Assembly: GCF_013055795.1 (NCBI RefSeq)
Contig: NZ_JABETO010000017.1
Coordinates: 1-64,000 of the forward strand
Length of the DNA stretch: 64,000 nt
Source of the DNA: Streptomyces sp. I05A-00742
Lineage (GTDB): Bacteria > Actinomycetota > Actinomycetes > Streptomycetales > Streptomycetaceae
Direction of reading: 5' to 3'
A program made the position numbers and the translations under genes. Position 1 is the stretch's first letter; each line of letters starts with the position of its first letter. Below the pieces are notes generated by a model. That model saw only the letters and a program-made list of their open reading frames with translations, made no database searches and had not been told where the DNA came from. Positions 24,941 through 33,909 of this stretch are shown here, piece by piece.

Positions 24941-25789
24941 ATGCTGCGCATCGCCGTCCCCAACAAGGGTTCTCTCTCCGAGCCTGCGTCGGAGATGCTC
25001 CATGAGGCCGGTTACCGGCAGCGCAAGGACCGCAGGGAACTCGTCCTCGTCGACGCCGCCAACGAGGTCGAGTTCTTCTTCCTCCGCCCCCGGGACATCG
25101 CCGTCTACGTCGGCTCCGGCAAGCTCGACATCGGCATCACCGGCCGCGACCTGCTGCTGGACTCCGGCTCCCGGGCCGAGGAGATCATGCAGCTCGGCTT
25201 CGCCGGCTCGACGTTCCGCTACGCCACCCGGCCGGGCACCGCCGAGGACGTCTCCGAGTTCGGCGGCATGACCATCGCCACCTCCTTCGCCGGCCTGGTC
25301 ACCAAGCACCTCGCCGACCACGGGGTGGACGCCGACGTCGTCCACCTGGACGGCGCCGTCGAGACCGCCATCCAGCTCGGCGTGGCCCAGGTCATCGCCG
25401 ACGTCGTCGAGACCGGCACCACACTGCGGAACGCCGGCCTGGAGATCATCGGCGAGCCGATCCTGGAGTCCGAGGCCGTCGTCATCCGCCGCGCCGGCGC
25501 ACCGGCCGACGACCCCAAGGTCCAGCAGTTCCTCCGCCGGATGCAGGGCGTCCTCGTCGCCCGGCGCTACGTGATGATGGACTACGACATCCGGGTCGAG
25601 CACGTCGAGCGCGCCGTCGCGCTCACCCCCGGCCTGGAGTCGCCGACCGTCTCGCCCCTGCACCACGAGGGCTGGGTCGCCGTCCGCTCGATGGTCCCCG
25701 CCAAGGACGCCCAGCGGATCATGGACGAGCTGTACGACCTCGGCGCGCGCGCCATCCTCACCACCGGCATCCACGCCTGCCGGCTCTGA
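24941..25789 (+). CDS. hisG: ATP phosphoribosyltransferase, long form
   Basis: 282 residues from the ATG of MLRIAVPNKGSLSEPA, with GAAGGA upstream; an in-frame ATG seven codons earlier is less likely. The catalytic phosphoribosyl-binding loop is in ADVVETGTTLRNAGLE. The C-terminal 75 residues form the regulatory ACT-like domain of the long form, which senses histidine. First committed enzyme of histidine synthesis. Confidence 0.96.
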   Translation: MLRIAVPNKGSLSEPASEMLHEAGYRQRKDRRELVLVDAANEVEFFFLRPRDIAVYVGSGKLDIGITGRDLLLDSGSRAEEIMQLGFAGSTFRYATRPGTAEDVSEFGGMTIATSFAGLVTKHLADHGVDADVVHLDGAVETAIQLGVAQVIADVVETGTTLRNAGLEIIGEPILESEAVVIRRAGAPADDPKVQQFLRRMQGVLVARRYVMMDYDIRVEHVERAVALTPGLESPTVSPLHHEGWVAVRSMVPAKDAQRIMDELYDLGARAILTTGIHACRL

Positions 25790-25831
25790 CCCCGGCGAAC
25801 CCGCGCACCGCCCCCGAAGGAACGCACCGAC

Positions 25832-26299
25832 GTGACCAGCTCAGCAGCGCCCGAAACCTCCGGGATCACCCTTCCGGCCGTCTACCGCCCCACCCTGACC
25901 AGGGTGGTGCTGCTGGGCATCGGGTTCGCCCTGCTCGCCGCGCTCACCATGATGTCGTTCCTGCTGGACTCGTTCTCCGGGGGCGACCGGGCCACCTTCA
26001 TCGGCACCGGGCTGCTGGGCCTGGGCGTCCTCGCCCTGCTCAGCCGCCCCAAGGTGGTCGCCGCGCCCGAGGGCGTCACCGTGGTGAACCTCACGACTGT
26101 CCGCCGGCTGGCCTGGGCCGAGATCGTCCGGGTCAACCTCCGCCCCGGCGACTCCTGGGTCCACCTCGACCTCGCGGACGGAACCTCCCTGCCCGCCATG
26201 GGAATCCAGACCGGCATGGCCCGGGAGCAGGCCATCGCCCAGGCCCGCGCCCTCAGCGCGCTTGTCGCCGAACGCGGCACCGGACGCTCCACGACCTGA
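25832..26299 (+). CDS. PH domain-containing membrane protein
   Basis: 155 residues, GTG start. Two hydrophobic helices (about 25-45 and 55-70) precede a bacterial PH-like domain (about 75-145; VAAPEGVTVVNLTTVRRLAWAEIVRV). This is the small bPH_6 type often found downstream of hisG in Streptomyces. No known function. The ligand-binding side of the fold would face the cytosol. Confidence 0.85.
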   Translation: MTSSAAPETSGITLPAVYRPTLTRVVLLGIGFALLAALTMMSFLLDSFSGGDRATFIGTGLLGLGVLALLSRPKVVAAPEGVTVVNLTTVRRLAWAEIVRVNLRPGDSWVHLDLADGTSLPAMGIQTGMAREQAIAQARALSALVAERGTGRSTT

Positions 26300-26488
26300 G
26301 GGCGGTGGGCCGCCCCCGTCCGGGATTCCTTGATTACTCTGGTGCCACGGGCACCCACCTGCCCCGTCCCGCACACACGGCCGCTCAGCACGGGCCCGCG
26401 GGACACCTGCGAACCGAGGAGTGATCCCCTCCGGGATGGACGGACCGTCCTGTAGTACCTGCGCCGCCCCCCATCGTGAGGCGGCGCC

Positions 26489-27829
26489 ATGAGTATCACC
26501 GTTTCGCTGCTGCTCCTGGCGGCGGCCCTGCTCCTGATCCTCGCGAACGGCTTCTTCGTCGCCGCCGAATTCGGCCTGGTGACCGTCGGGAGGCCCGAGG
26601 CCGAGCGGGCCGCGGCGAGCGGCGACCACCGCGCCCGGACCGTCGTCGAGGCCCTGCGCGAACTCTCCTTCCAGCTCTCCGGCACCCAACTGGGCATCAC
26701 CATCACCTCCTTGGTGGTCGGCATGCTCGCCGAGCCCGCCCTCGGACGGCTGCTCACCGGGGTCTTCGGCGCGGCCGGGCTGCCCGCGGGCGCCGCGCCC
26801 GGCGTGGCCGTGGTGACCGGCATGCTCGTGGCCTCCGCCGTGCAGATGGTCATCGGCGAACTGGTCCCCAAGAACTGGGCGGTCTCCCGGCCGCTCCAGG
26901 TCGCGCGCTTCGTGGCCCGTCCGCAGAGCGCCTTCTCCCACTTCTTCCGGCCCGTCATCACCCTGCTGAACACGGTCGCCAACCGGCTGGTCCGGGCCCT
27001 GGGAGTGGAGCCCGCCGAGGAGCTGGCCTCCGCCCGCACCCCGGGCGAGCTCGTCTCGCTCGCCCGGCACTCGGCCCGGGCCGGCGCCCTGGAACAGGAC
27101 ACCGCCGACCTCTTCGTACGGACCCTCTCCCTGGGGGAGCTGACCGCCCAGCATGTGATGACACCCCGGGTCAAGGTCAGCGCACTCCAGGCGGGCGCCA
27201 CTGCCGAGGACGTCCTCAACCTCACCCGGGCCACCGGCCTGTCGCGCTTCCCCGTCTACCGCGAGCGGCTGGACGAGGTCGTCGGCATGGTCCACCTCAA
27301 GGACGCCCTGGCCGTCCCCGGCGAGGAGCGTCTGCGCACCCCGGTCACCCGGATCGCCGTCGCCCCCCTGCTCGTCCCGCAGAGCCTGCCGGTGCAGCCG
27401 CTGCTGGAGCAGCTGCGCAATGAGCAGCCGATAGCCGTCGTCGTCGACGAGTACGGCGGCACGGCCGGGGTGGTCACCCTGGAGGACATCGTCGAGGAAC
27501 TCGTCGGCGAGGTCCGCGACGAGCACGACCACGTGGACGCCGGCCGCCCCGACCTGGCCGCCGTCGCCTGCGAGGACGGACGTCCGGCGTGGGACGCGGA
27601 CGGCAGCTGCCGCGTCGACGCCCTGCACCGCGTCGGGCTCGACGCGCCCGAGGGTCCTTACGAGACCGTCGCCGGGCTCGTCGCCGACCTGCTCGGACGC
27701 ATCCCCGTACCCGGCGACACCGCCGAACTCCCCGGCGGGTGGCGGCTCTCCGTGCGCCGTGTCGCGCACCACCGCGCCGAGCGGGTCCGTTTCGTCCGCG
27801 CCGCGACGGTGAAGGGGGATGTGCGATGA
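26489..27829 (+). CDS. CNNM/CorC-type transporter-associated protein (DUF21 + CBS pair)
   Basis: 446 residues. The N-terminal DUF21 domain has three to four membrane helices (5-25, 60-80, 95-140), beginning with ILANGFFVAAEFGLV, the CNNM/HlyC signature. A CBS pair follows (about 205-330; HVMTPRVKVSALQ, AVVVDEYGGTAGVVTLEDIVEELVGE). The C-terminal CorC_HlyC domain (about 350-440) has DALHRVGLDAPEGPYETVAGL. Homologues are implicated in Mg or Co export and are often misnamed hemolysins. Its stop overlaps the ATG of a second family member. Confidence 0.92.
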   Translation: MSITVSLLLLAAALLLILANGFFVAAEFGLVTVGRPEAERAAASGDHRARTVVEALRELSFQLSGTQLGITITSLVVGMLAEPALGRLLTGVFGAAGLPAGAAPGVAVVTGMLVASAVQMVIGELVPKNWAVSRPLQVARFVARPQSAFSHFFRPVITLLNTVANRLVRALGVEPAEELASARTPGELVSLARHSARAGALEQDTADLFVRTLSLGELTAQHVMTPRVKVSALQAGATAEDVLNLTRATGLSRFPVYRERLDEVVGMVHLKDALAVPGEERLRTPVTRIAVAPLLVPQSLPVQPLLEQLRNEQPIAVVVDEYGGTAGVVTLEDIVEELVGEVRDEHDHVDAGRPDLAAVACEDGRPAWDADGSCRVDALHRVGLDAPEGPYETVAGLVADLLGRIPVPGDTAELPGGWRLSVRRVAHHRAERVRFVRAATVKGDVR

Positions 27830-28917
27830 GCGTGCTGCAACTCGTCTTCGCCCTCGTGCTGGTCCTGGCCAACGGCTTCTTCGTGGGGGCCGAGTTCGCC
27901 CTGGTCTCGGTGCGCCGCAGCCAGATCGAACCGCGCGCCGCCGAGGGGTCCAAGCAGGCCCGTACCGTCCTGACCGGACTGGAGAACCTGCCGCAGATGA
28001 TGGCGGCGGCCCAGTTCGGCATCACCGTCTGCTCCCTGACGCTCGGCGCGGTCGCCGAGCCGACCGTGGCGCAGTTGCTGGAGCCGGTGTTCCACGCGGT
28101 GGGGCTGCCCGAGGGGCTGATCCATCCGCTGGGGTACGTCATCGCGCTGGCCCTGGTGGTCTTCCTCCATCTCGTCATCGGCGAGATGGTGCCCAAGAAC
28201 CTCGCGATGTCCGCCCCCGACCGGGCGGCCCTCTGGCTGGGCCCCGGCCTGGTCGCCTTCGCCCGGCTGTGCCGGCCGGTGACCCGGATGCTCGGCGCCT
28301 GCGCGCACGGGGTGCTGCGGCTGTTCCGGGTCGAGCCCAAGGACGAGGTCGAGGCGGTGTTCACCAGTGAGCAGCTGACCCATCTCGTCGAGGACTCCCG
28401 GCAGGCGGGGCTGCTCGCGCCGGCCGAGCAGGAGCGTCTTGAGGACGCCCTGGAGCTGGGCAGCCGTCCCGTCACGGATGTCCTCCTCGACCCGGCCGCG
28501 CTGGTCACCGTGGCGCCCTCCGTCACTCCGCGGGAGGTCGAGGAGCTCACCGTGCGGACCGGGTATTCCCGCTTTCCGGTGTGTGCGCCCGGTGGGGCCT
28601 TCATGGGGTACGTCCACGTCAAGGATGTGCTGGATCTGGAGGACCGGGAGCGGCCCGTGCCGCAGCATGTCTGGCGGCGGGTGGAGACGCTGCGGGCCGA
28701 GCTGCCGCTCGACGATGCGCTGACGGTGATGCGGCGGGCTGCTTCGCATGTGGCGGCTGTTGCTGATGCGTCGGGGAAGGTGTTGGGGTTGGTGGCGTTG
28801 GAGGATGTGCTGGAGATGTTGGTGGGGGAGGTGCGGGATCCTGCGCATCGGGTCAGTGGGCCGGTGACGGTGGCTGCGGCGCGGGTCCCGCTGGAGCGGG
28901 AGGTTGTTTCGGGGTAG
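27826..28917 (+). CDS. CNNM/CorC-type protein lacking the C-terminal domain
   Basis: 363 residues. DUF21 membrane domain (LANGFFVGAEFALVSVRRSQIE at 14-35) and a CBS pair (about 205-330), but unlike its upstream partner no CorC_HlyC domain after the CBS pair. The ATGA overlap with the upstream gene suggests coupled translation and possibly a hetero-oligomer. The last 350 bases have a clear shift to G/T-ending codons (TTG for Leu, GTT/GCT) compared with the rest of the gene. Confidence 0.92.
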   Translation: MSVLQLVFALVLVLANGFFVGAEFALVSVRRSQIEPRAAEGSKQARTVLTGLENLPQMMAAAQFGITVCSLTLGAVAEPTVAQLLEPVFHAVGLPEGLIHPLGYVIALALVVFLHLVIGEMVPKNLAMSAPDRAALWLGPGLVAFARLCRPVTRMLGACAHGVLRLFRVEPKDEVEAVFTSEQLTHLVEDSRQAGLLAPAEQERLEDALELGSRPVTDVLLDPAALVTVAPSVTPREVEELTVRTGYSRFPVCAPGGAFMGYVHVKDVLDLEDRERPVPQHVWRRVETLRAELPLDDALTVMRRAASHVAAVADASGKVLGLVALEDVLEMLVGEVRDPAHRVSGPVTVAAARVPLEREVVSG

Positions 28918-29013
28918 GGGTGCCCCGGTCCCTCCCCCAGAGGGGGCACCCCCATTTCACCGTTTCTGCGGGGAGGGCCCCGCGACCCCCTTGAAACCGC
29001 GCTGCGCGCGGTT

Positions 29014-29061
29014 GTCCTCAAACGCCGGACGGGCTGAACAGCCCGTCCGGCGTTTGAGGAC
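29014..29061. terminator. Perfect 22-bp inverted repeat, bidirectional terminator between convergent genes
   Basis: Arms 29014-29035 and 29040-29061 are perfectly complementary around GAAC. The arm contains CAAACGCCGGACGGGC, a motif seen very often between Streptomyces genes. It lies between the convergent CorC gene and the AAA ATPase gene, so it would end transcripts from both sides without a T-run. Confidence 0.8.
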
Positions 29062-29086
29062 GCGCGCCGCAGGCGCGCTCGGCTGC

Positions 29087-30937
29087 CTACCTCTCCGGCC
29101 CTCGGCCGGACAACACTTCCCCATACGCCTGCATCAGATCCGGCAACCGCAACGTCGCCAGATCATCCCGCGAGGGCACCCCCGCGTACCCGGACAGCCG
29201 AAGATCCCGGTACGCGCAGCTCTTCTCGTACAGGGTGCGGAGGAAGCGCCCGTTCCCCAGTTCGTCGATCCAGCCCTGGGAGACGACGTGGGTGCTGATG
29301 GAGCGGAGTTCGTCGAGGGCCTCGTCGTCCCAGGAGTCGCCGTTCTCGCCGGCGAGGACCTCGCCGATGGCGGTGAGCTCGGGGGGCCGGTAGCTGGGGA
29401 AGTCGACGCGGGTGGTGAAGCGGGAGCCGAGGCCGGGGTTGGCGGCGAGGAGGCGGTCCATGCCCTCGGGGTAGCCGGCGAGGATGACGACGAGGCGGTC
29501 GCGGTTGTCCTCGGCGCGCTTGAGGAGCACTTGGAGGGCCTCGTCGCCGTAGGCGTCGCCCTTGCTGTAGCCGGAGTTGGAGAGGCTGTAGGCCTCGTCG
29601 ACGAAGAGGACCCCGCCGAGGGCGGAGTCGATCAGTTCGTTGGCCTTGACGGCGGTCTGGCCGAGGAACTCGCCGACCAGATCGGCCCGCTGGGCCTCGA
29701 CCAGGTGGTCGCCGCCGAGCAGGCCGAGGGCGTAGAAGACGCGGCCGAGGATACGGGCCACGGTGGTCTTGCCGGTGCCGGAGGGGCCGGAGAAGACGAA
29801 GTGGCGTTTGGGGGGCTGGACGGGGAGGCCCTGGCCGGCGCGGAGCCGGGCCATGTGCAGTTGTGCGGAGAGCGCCCGGACCTGCCGTTTGACCGGGTCC
29901 AGGCCCACCATGCGCTCCAGTTCGGCGAGCGCCTCGGCGAGCAGGGCGGGGTCGGAGGGGCCGGGTACGGGCGGTGCGGAGGGCTGGGCGGGGACGCGGG
30001 CCTTCGCGCGGGCTCCGCCGGCGGGCGAGGGAGGCGGGCCCGCGGGGGCCGGGACCGTGCCGGTGAGGACGTCGCCGGCCAGTGCCTCCGGGTCCCCGGC
30101 GGTGGCGTCCGGCGGCTCCTGGCCGGGACCGCCCAGGGGGAGGGGCGGGGTCAGGTCCGGGTGCTCGTCGAGCCCGTCGCCGGCGGAGATGGCGGTCAGC
30201 CGGGCGGAGGTGTCCATGAAGGTGGGGTCCACCCGGTGCACGGCGCGGTAGAGGGGCAGCGCGGCGGCGCTGCGGCCGGTGCCCTCGTGGGCGCGGGCCA
30301 GCCAGTAGCGGAGCTCCTTGCGCTGCGGCTGCTCGCTGCGGCAGCGCATCAGCGCGGTGGCGAGCAGCGGCTCCGCCTGCCCGTACATCTCCAGGCGCAC
30401 CCGTGCCATGCCGCCGAACAGCCCGGCCTCGATGCCCAGCAGGGGGTCGCCGAGTAAGGGTTCGGTGTGCCGGACGAGTTGTTCCCAGTCCTTGACCAGG
30501 TAGGCGCGGCAGGCGTGCAGGAAGCGCACCTGTGGGTCGGTGTCGATCGGCGGACACTCGGCGAGCGCCCGGTCCAGTTCGGGCACATGGCGGCCGTCGA
30601 GCCAGTGGGAGGCGTGGGCGAGCAGCAGGTCACGGCCGGTCTCCAGCACCGGCTGTACCCACCAGCCCAGCCAGTACCAGGAGTTGAGGGGGCGTCGGTG
30701 ACGGGCGCGCTGCTGGCCGAACCGCTCGCGGTGCCGGTACATGCGCAGCAGCGCGGTGGAGGTGTCGGCGCGCAGGGCGTGCAGCCCCAGCCAGGCGTCG
30801 GCCATCCCCGGATCGATGCGCACCGCCGTCCGGAACTCCTCCTCCGCCTGGGCGTAGGCGCCCATCGTGCAGGCGTCCACACCGCGCAGCCAGGCGAGAT
30901 CTGCCGGGGCGGGCGGGCCCTGTGTGCCGAAGTCCAT
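29087..30937 (-). CDS. AAA+ ATPase with N-terminal TPR region (EccA/CbbX/SpoVK-like)
   Basis: 616 residues from the ATG of MDFGTQGPP. Residues 10-270 are TPR-like helices. A Pro/Ala-rich linker spans about 275-335. The AAA+ domain (about 345-600) resembles CbbX/SpoVK: Walker A FSGPSGTGKTTVARILG, Walker B GGVLFVDEAYSL, and arginine-finger region NPGLGSRFTTRVDFPSY. The same two-part layout is found in EccA of type VII secretion, but no ESX membrane or WXG100 gene is nearby. A remodelling chaperone of unknown client is the safest description. Frame is open further upstream but the extension is not conserved-looking. Confidence 0.88.
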   Translation of the reverse strand: MDFGTQGPPAPADLAWLRGVDACTMGAYAQAEEEFRTAVRIDPGMADAWLGLHALRADTSTALLRMYRHRERFGQQRARHRRPLNSWYWLGWWVQPVLETGRDLLLAHASHWLDGRHVPELDRALAECPPIDTDPQVRFLHACRAYLVKDWEQLVRHTEPLLGDPLLGIEAGLFGGMARVRLEMYGQAEPLLATALMRCRSEQPQRKELRYWLARAHEGTGRSAAALPLYRAVHRVDPTFMDTSARLTAISAGDGLDEHPDLTPPLPLGGPGQEPPDATAGDPEALAGDVLTGTVPAPAGPPPSPAGGARAKARVPAQPSAPPVPGPSDPALLAEALAELERMVGLDPVKRQVRALSAQLHMARLRAGQGLPVQPPKRHFVFSGPSGTGKTTVARILGRVFYALGLLGGDHLVEAQRADLVGEFLGQTAVKANELIDSALGGVLFVDEAYSLSNSGYSKGDAYGDEALQVLLKRAEDNRDRLVVILAGYPEGMDRLLAANPGLGSRFTTRVDFPSYRPPELTAIGEVLAGENGDSWDDEALDELRSISTHVVSQGWIDELGNGRFLRTLYEKSCAYRDLRLSGYAGVPSRDDLATLRLPDLMQAYGEVLSGRGPER

Positions 30938-31432
30938 CGCATCCCCCACAAACCCTGCCCCCGTGCTGTGCCGCCGGGCGGATGCCCGGTCGCATCGTTC
31001 GAACCATTGTTCTGTGGGCGGGAGTTGACCAGTGTTGCCGGCGCCCGCCGACGGCGGCGCGCCGCTTCGCATCGTACCCGCGCGGTCGGCGTCGGCCGTA
31101 GGGTGCCGTACCGACCGTCGCGCCCGCCGGGGGCGGCGCCGGGTGCCGTCGGCGCACTCCGTGAGCCGGTTACCGTGGGTGATAGGTGCTGGCCGGTGCA
31201 GTGGGACGAAAGGTGCATAACCGTTGGTTGCGGGCAGTACGAAGCCCCCGGTCACGGGGGAACAACCGGGGGCTTCGCGTTCTTCGGGCGACCACGAAGG
31301 GCCGCTTCTTGAGAACGTAAGTCCTGTAAGGCCCCGGGGTCAAGCCGAGTTGAGGCGGTCCGCGGGTATCGGACACACGTAGCCCCCCACCCCCGGGGCG
31401 TTATGACTACACAGCGTAGGGAAGGGCGGGGT
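30938..31432. other. Intergenic stretch upstream of the AAA ATPase, one hairpin only
   Basis: Contains the 31240-31277 terminator and otherwise no recognisable gene. Short frames on both strands lack codon bias. A GTTCGAAC at 31003-31011 resembles a tRNA T-loop, but no cloverleaf can be drawn around it. Confidence 0.5.
31240..31277. terminator. Factor-independent-type hairpin
   Basis: A 13-base perfect stem (31240-31252 with 31265-31277) around a 12-base loop, without a long T-run. No gene ends just before it on either strand, so it may end an unseen small RNA or the minus-strand transcript of something upstream. Confidence 0.6.
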
Positions 31433-32044
31433 TCAGCCGGTTTCGTGAGGTCCCGGCAGCAACTCGTACCCCACAGTGCTCTGGCGTACCAGGAGTTCGG
31501 CATAGGGGCGCGTGGGGTCCGCAGTGAAATGCGCGCGCTCGGCCCGCATCCAGCCGGCCCAGAATTCGGCCTGGTCCGTACCGTCGCGGAGTTGACCCCT
31601 GTCCCAGGAGTCACTGCGGTTCAACTCCATCCACAGGAGGCACGCGAGATGGGGGCGCAGGGCGCGGCGCCCCGCGCCCACCCCCTCCAGGAGGACCACC
31701 GGCGCGGGAGGCAGGACGCGCTCGGCGCCGGCGAAGCGGCGGGCCGTCCAGTCGTAGGCCCGGTAGCGGGCGGACTCCCCGCGGGCGAGCGGAGCGAGGA
31801 TCCCCTCGCGGAGGCGCTCCGTCCAGGCGAACAACTCTTCGTGCGTCGCGAGGTCGTCCAGGTGCAGCACCGGTGTGCCGCCGCCCAGGGTCGCGGCCAG
31901 CCGCTCGGTGAACGTGGTCTTCCCCGAACCCGCGTGGCCGTCGACGGCGACCAGCCGGACGGGCCCGAGGGACGGCGGCAGCGCGGGAAGCCGGCGGGCG
32001 AGGGCGGGGAGGGCGTCCGCGCCGGGGCGGAAGAGGTCGTGCAC
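31433..32044 (-). CDS. Uridine kinase-like P-loop protein
   Basis: 203 residues, GTG start. Walker A is VAVDGHAGSGKTTFTERLA at about 32-50, followed by a DD motif (VLHLDDLATHEELF) typical of uridine/cytidine kinase-like phosphotransferases, and an EGVGAGRRALRPHLACLLWME segment. It lacks several conserved residues of true uridine kinases, so the substrate is open. Cytosolic. It is divergent from the C39-like protease gene. Confidence 0.83.
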   Translation of the reverse strand: MHDLFRPGADALPALARRLPALPPSLGPVRLVAVDGHAGSGKTTFTERLAATLGGGTPVLHLDDLATHEELFAWTERLREGILAPLARGESARYRAYDWTARRFAGAERVLPPAPVVLLEGVGAGRRALRPHLACLLWMELNRSDSWDRGQLRDGTDQAEFWAGWMRAERAHFTADPTRPYAELLVRQSTVGYELLPGPHETG

Positions 32045-32213
32045 GCGGCCAGCCTAGGCGGCCCGGCACCTCCGCGGCACGGCGCGCACCTGTCCCGCCC
32101 GCCGCCGCACCGGCCCGGCGGCCCTGACGCGCCGTACGTCGCGTCACTGGCCCCCGGCCCCGCGCGCGGGGATAGTGGTCGGTCCGGACCGCGCTGCCGA
32201 ACGGGAGAAGCCC

Positions 32214-33599
32214 ATGTCCAGCAGACCCGCTCCCCGTCCCCTCCCCCCAGCCCGCCGCACCGTGCTCACCGCGGCCCTCGCCGTCACGGCCGCCGCCTCG
32301 CTCGCGCGGGCGGGCACCGCCCTGGCGGCCGTGCCGGAGGGCGGTGCCCGCCGCTCCTCCGGGACGGTCGACCACCACTCCTGGACCTCGCTCGCCGACT
32401 GGCGCGGCGGCACCGCCGACGGCACCGCCGCCCTCGGCGGACACCGGCCGGGGCTGGTCGTCGACCGGCCGGCGGGCACCCGCGAGTACACCGACCCGCA
32501 CACCGGGACCACGGCCCGCTGGGAGTACGCCACCTGGGTCTCCCCGGTCCACACCCTGTCCGCCCCGGCCACCGAGATCATCGTCTCCTGGAACGCGCAC
32601 ACCCCGCCCGGCACCTGGATCCAGGCCGAGGTGCGCGCCGCCTACACCGACCGCACGCACACCCCCTGGTACGTCATGGGCCGCTGGACCTCCGGCGACG
32701 CGGCCGGCGACATCCGGCGCACCTCCGTCGACGGACAGAAGGACGGCCGGAGCGCCGTCTCCACCGACACCCTCGCCGTCGAACCGGCGAGCGGGGCGCG
32801 GTTCGTCTCGTACACCCTGCGCCTGACCCTCTTCCGGCGGCCGGGCGGCGGACGCACCCCCACCGTCTGGCGGCTCGGGGCGATGGGGTCCGACATCCCC
32901 GACCGCTTCACGGTGCCCGCCTCGAAGCCGGGGGAGGGCGCGGGCCACCGGCTGGCGGTGCCCCGCTACTCGCAGGAGATCCACAAGGGGCAGTACCCGG
33001 AGTACGACAACGGCGGCGAGGCGTGGTGCAGTCCGACCTCCTCGCAGATGGCTGTGGAGTACTGGGGCCGTAAGCCGAGCGCCGCCGACCTCGCCTGGGT
33101 GGACCCCTCCTACGCCGATCCGCAGGTCTGCCACGCCGCCCGCTTCACCTACGACCACGCGTACAAGGGCTGCGGCAACTGGCCGTTCAACGCGGCCTAC
33201 GCGGCGACCTACCGCGACCTGGAGTCCGTGGTCACCCGCCTGCGGACGCTGAACGACGCCGAGCGGCTGATCCGGGCGGGCATCCCCGTCATCACCTCCC
33301 AGTCCTTCCTCTCCTCCGAGCTGGACGGGGCGGGCTACGGCACCGCGGGGCACCTGATGTGCGTGGCCGGCTTCACCCGGAGCGGGGACGTGGTCGCCCA
33401 CGATCCGGCGGCTCCGTCGAACGCCGCCGTGCAACGGGTGTACAAGCGCCGCCAGTTCGAGAACATCTGGCTGCGGACCAAGCGGCACGACGCACAAGGG
33501 CGGGTCAAGAGCGGCTCCGGCGGCGTGTGTTACCTCTACTTCCCGCTGAAGCCGTCGGCGCAGCAACGCAAGGCGCTGCGGCAAGTGGGGGTGATGTGA
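32214..33599 (+). CDS. Tat-exported C39-like family peptidase
   Basis: 461 residues from the ATG after GGGAGAAG. A twin-arginine signal (PARRTVLTAALAVTAAASLA) ends near residue 38. The region 45-230 is beta-rich and resembles a carbohydrate-binding or accessory fold. The papain-like domain is at about 245-455: Cys272 in NGGEAWCSPTSSQMAVEYW, His380 in GTAGHLMCVAGF and Asp near 397 in VVAHDPAA. Family members are secreted cysteine peptidases or amidases acting outside the cell; the substrate is unknown. Confidence 0.88.
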   Translation: MSSRPAPRPLPPARRTVLTAALAVTAAASLARAGTALAAVPEGGARRSSGTVDHHSWTSLADWRGGTADGTAALGGHRPGLVVDRPAGTREYTDPHTGTTARWEYATWVSPVHTLSAPATEIIVSWNAHTPPGTWIQAEVRAAYTDRTHTPWYVMGRWTSGDAAGDIRRTSVDGQKDGRSAVSTDTLAVEPASGARFVSYTLRLTLFRRPGGGRTPTVWRLGAMGSDIPDRFTVPASKPGEGAGHRLAVPRYSQEIHKGQYPEYDNGGEAWCSPTSSQMAVEYWGRKPSAADLAWVDPSYADPQVCHAARFTYDHAYKGCGNWPFNAAYAATYRDLESVVTRLRTLNDAERLIRAGIPVITSQSFLSSELDGAGYGTAGHLMCVAGFTRSGDVVAHDPAAPSNAAVQRVYKRRQFENIWLRTKRHDAQGRVKSGSGGVCYLYFPLKPSAQQRKALRQVGVM

Positions 33600-33909
33600 C
33601 AGAGGTTGGTCCAGTTGTTATCCACAACAGTGACACAGTCGCACGGTTGTGTGTATAAGCTGTGGCCGCACCGAGGCCAGGGCCGATCGCCTCCGGTCGC
33701 GGTGGTTCCGTCGTGTGTGCGCCCACAGGTGCGCCGCGGGCAGGGGTTCCTTCCCTGTGCCGTGCCCGGCGGCCCCTCGATCCGGTTCCGGTGTGCACCT
33801 CCACCTGCCCGTGCGCGATTGTCATGGCAATGCCAATGGTTGCTCGCGGGCGTTGTGACACCGCACGTGAACCGTTCGGCAGACGATCGCACGGCAGGGG
33901 GCGCACGGG
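33600..33909. other. Intergenic stretch with two short palindromes, no gene seen
   Basis: Locally lower GC than its neighbours. It holds GTTGT-5-ACAAC around 33614-33628 (with a TTATCCACA DnaA-box-like nonamer inside it) and TGGCA-A-TGCCA at 33825-33835, either of which could be a regulator site for the following gene. Confidence 0.4.

Noticed and set aside
31003..31011. GTTCGAAC resembling a tRNA T-loop
   Set aside because: No acceptor, D or anticodon stems can be formed around it on either strand. No tRNA or rRNA gene was found in the window.
33618..33626. TTATCCACA nonamer, a DnaA-box sequence
   Set aside because: Single box, not the Streptomyces-preferred TTGTCCACA, and no dnaA/dnaN neighbours; not an origin.
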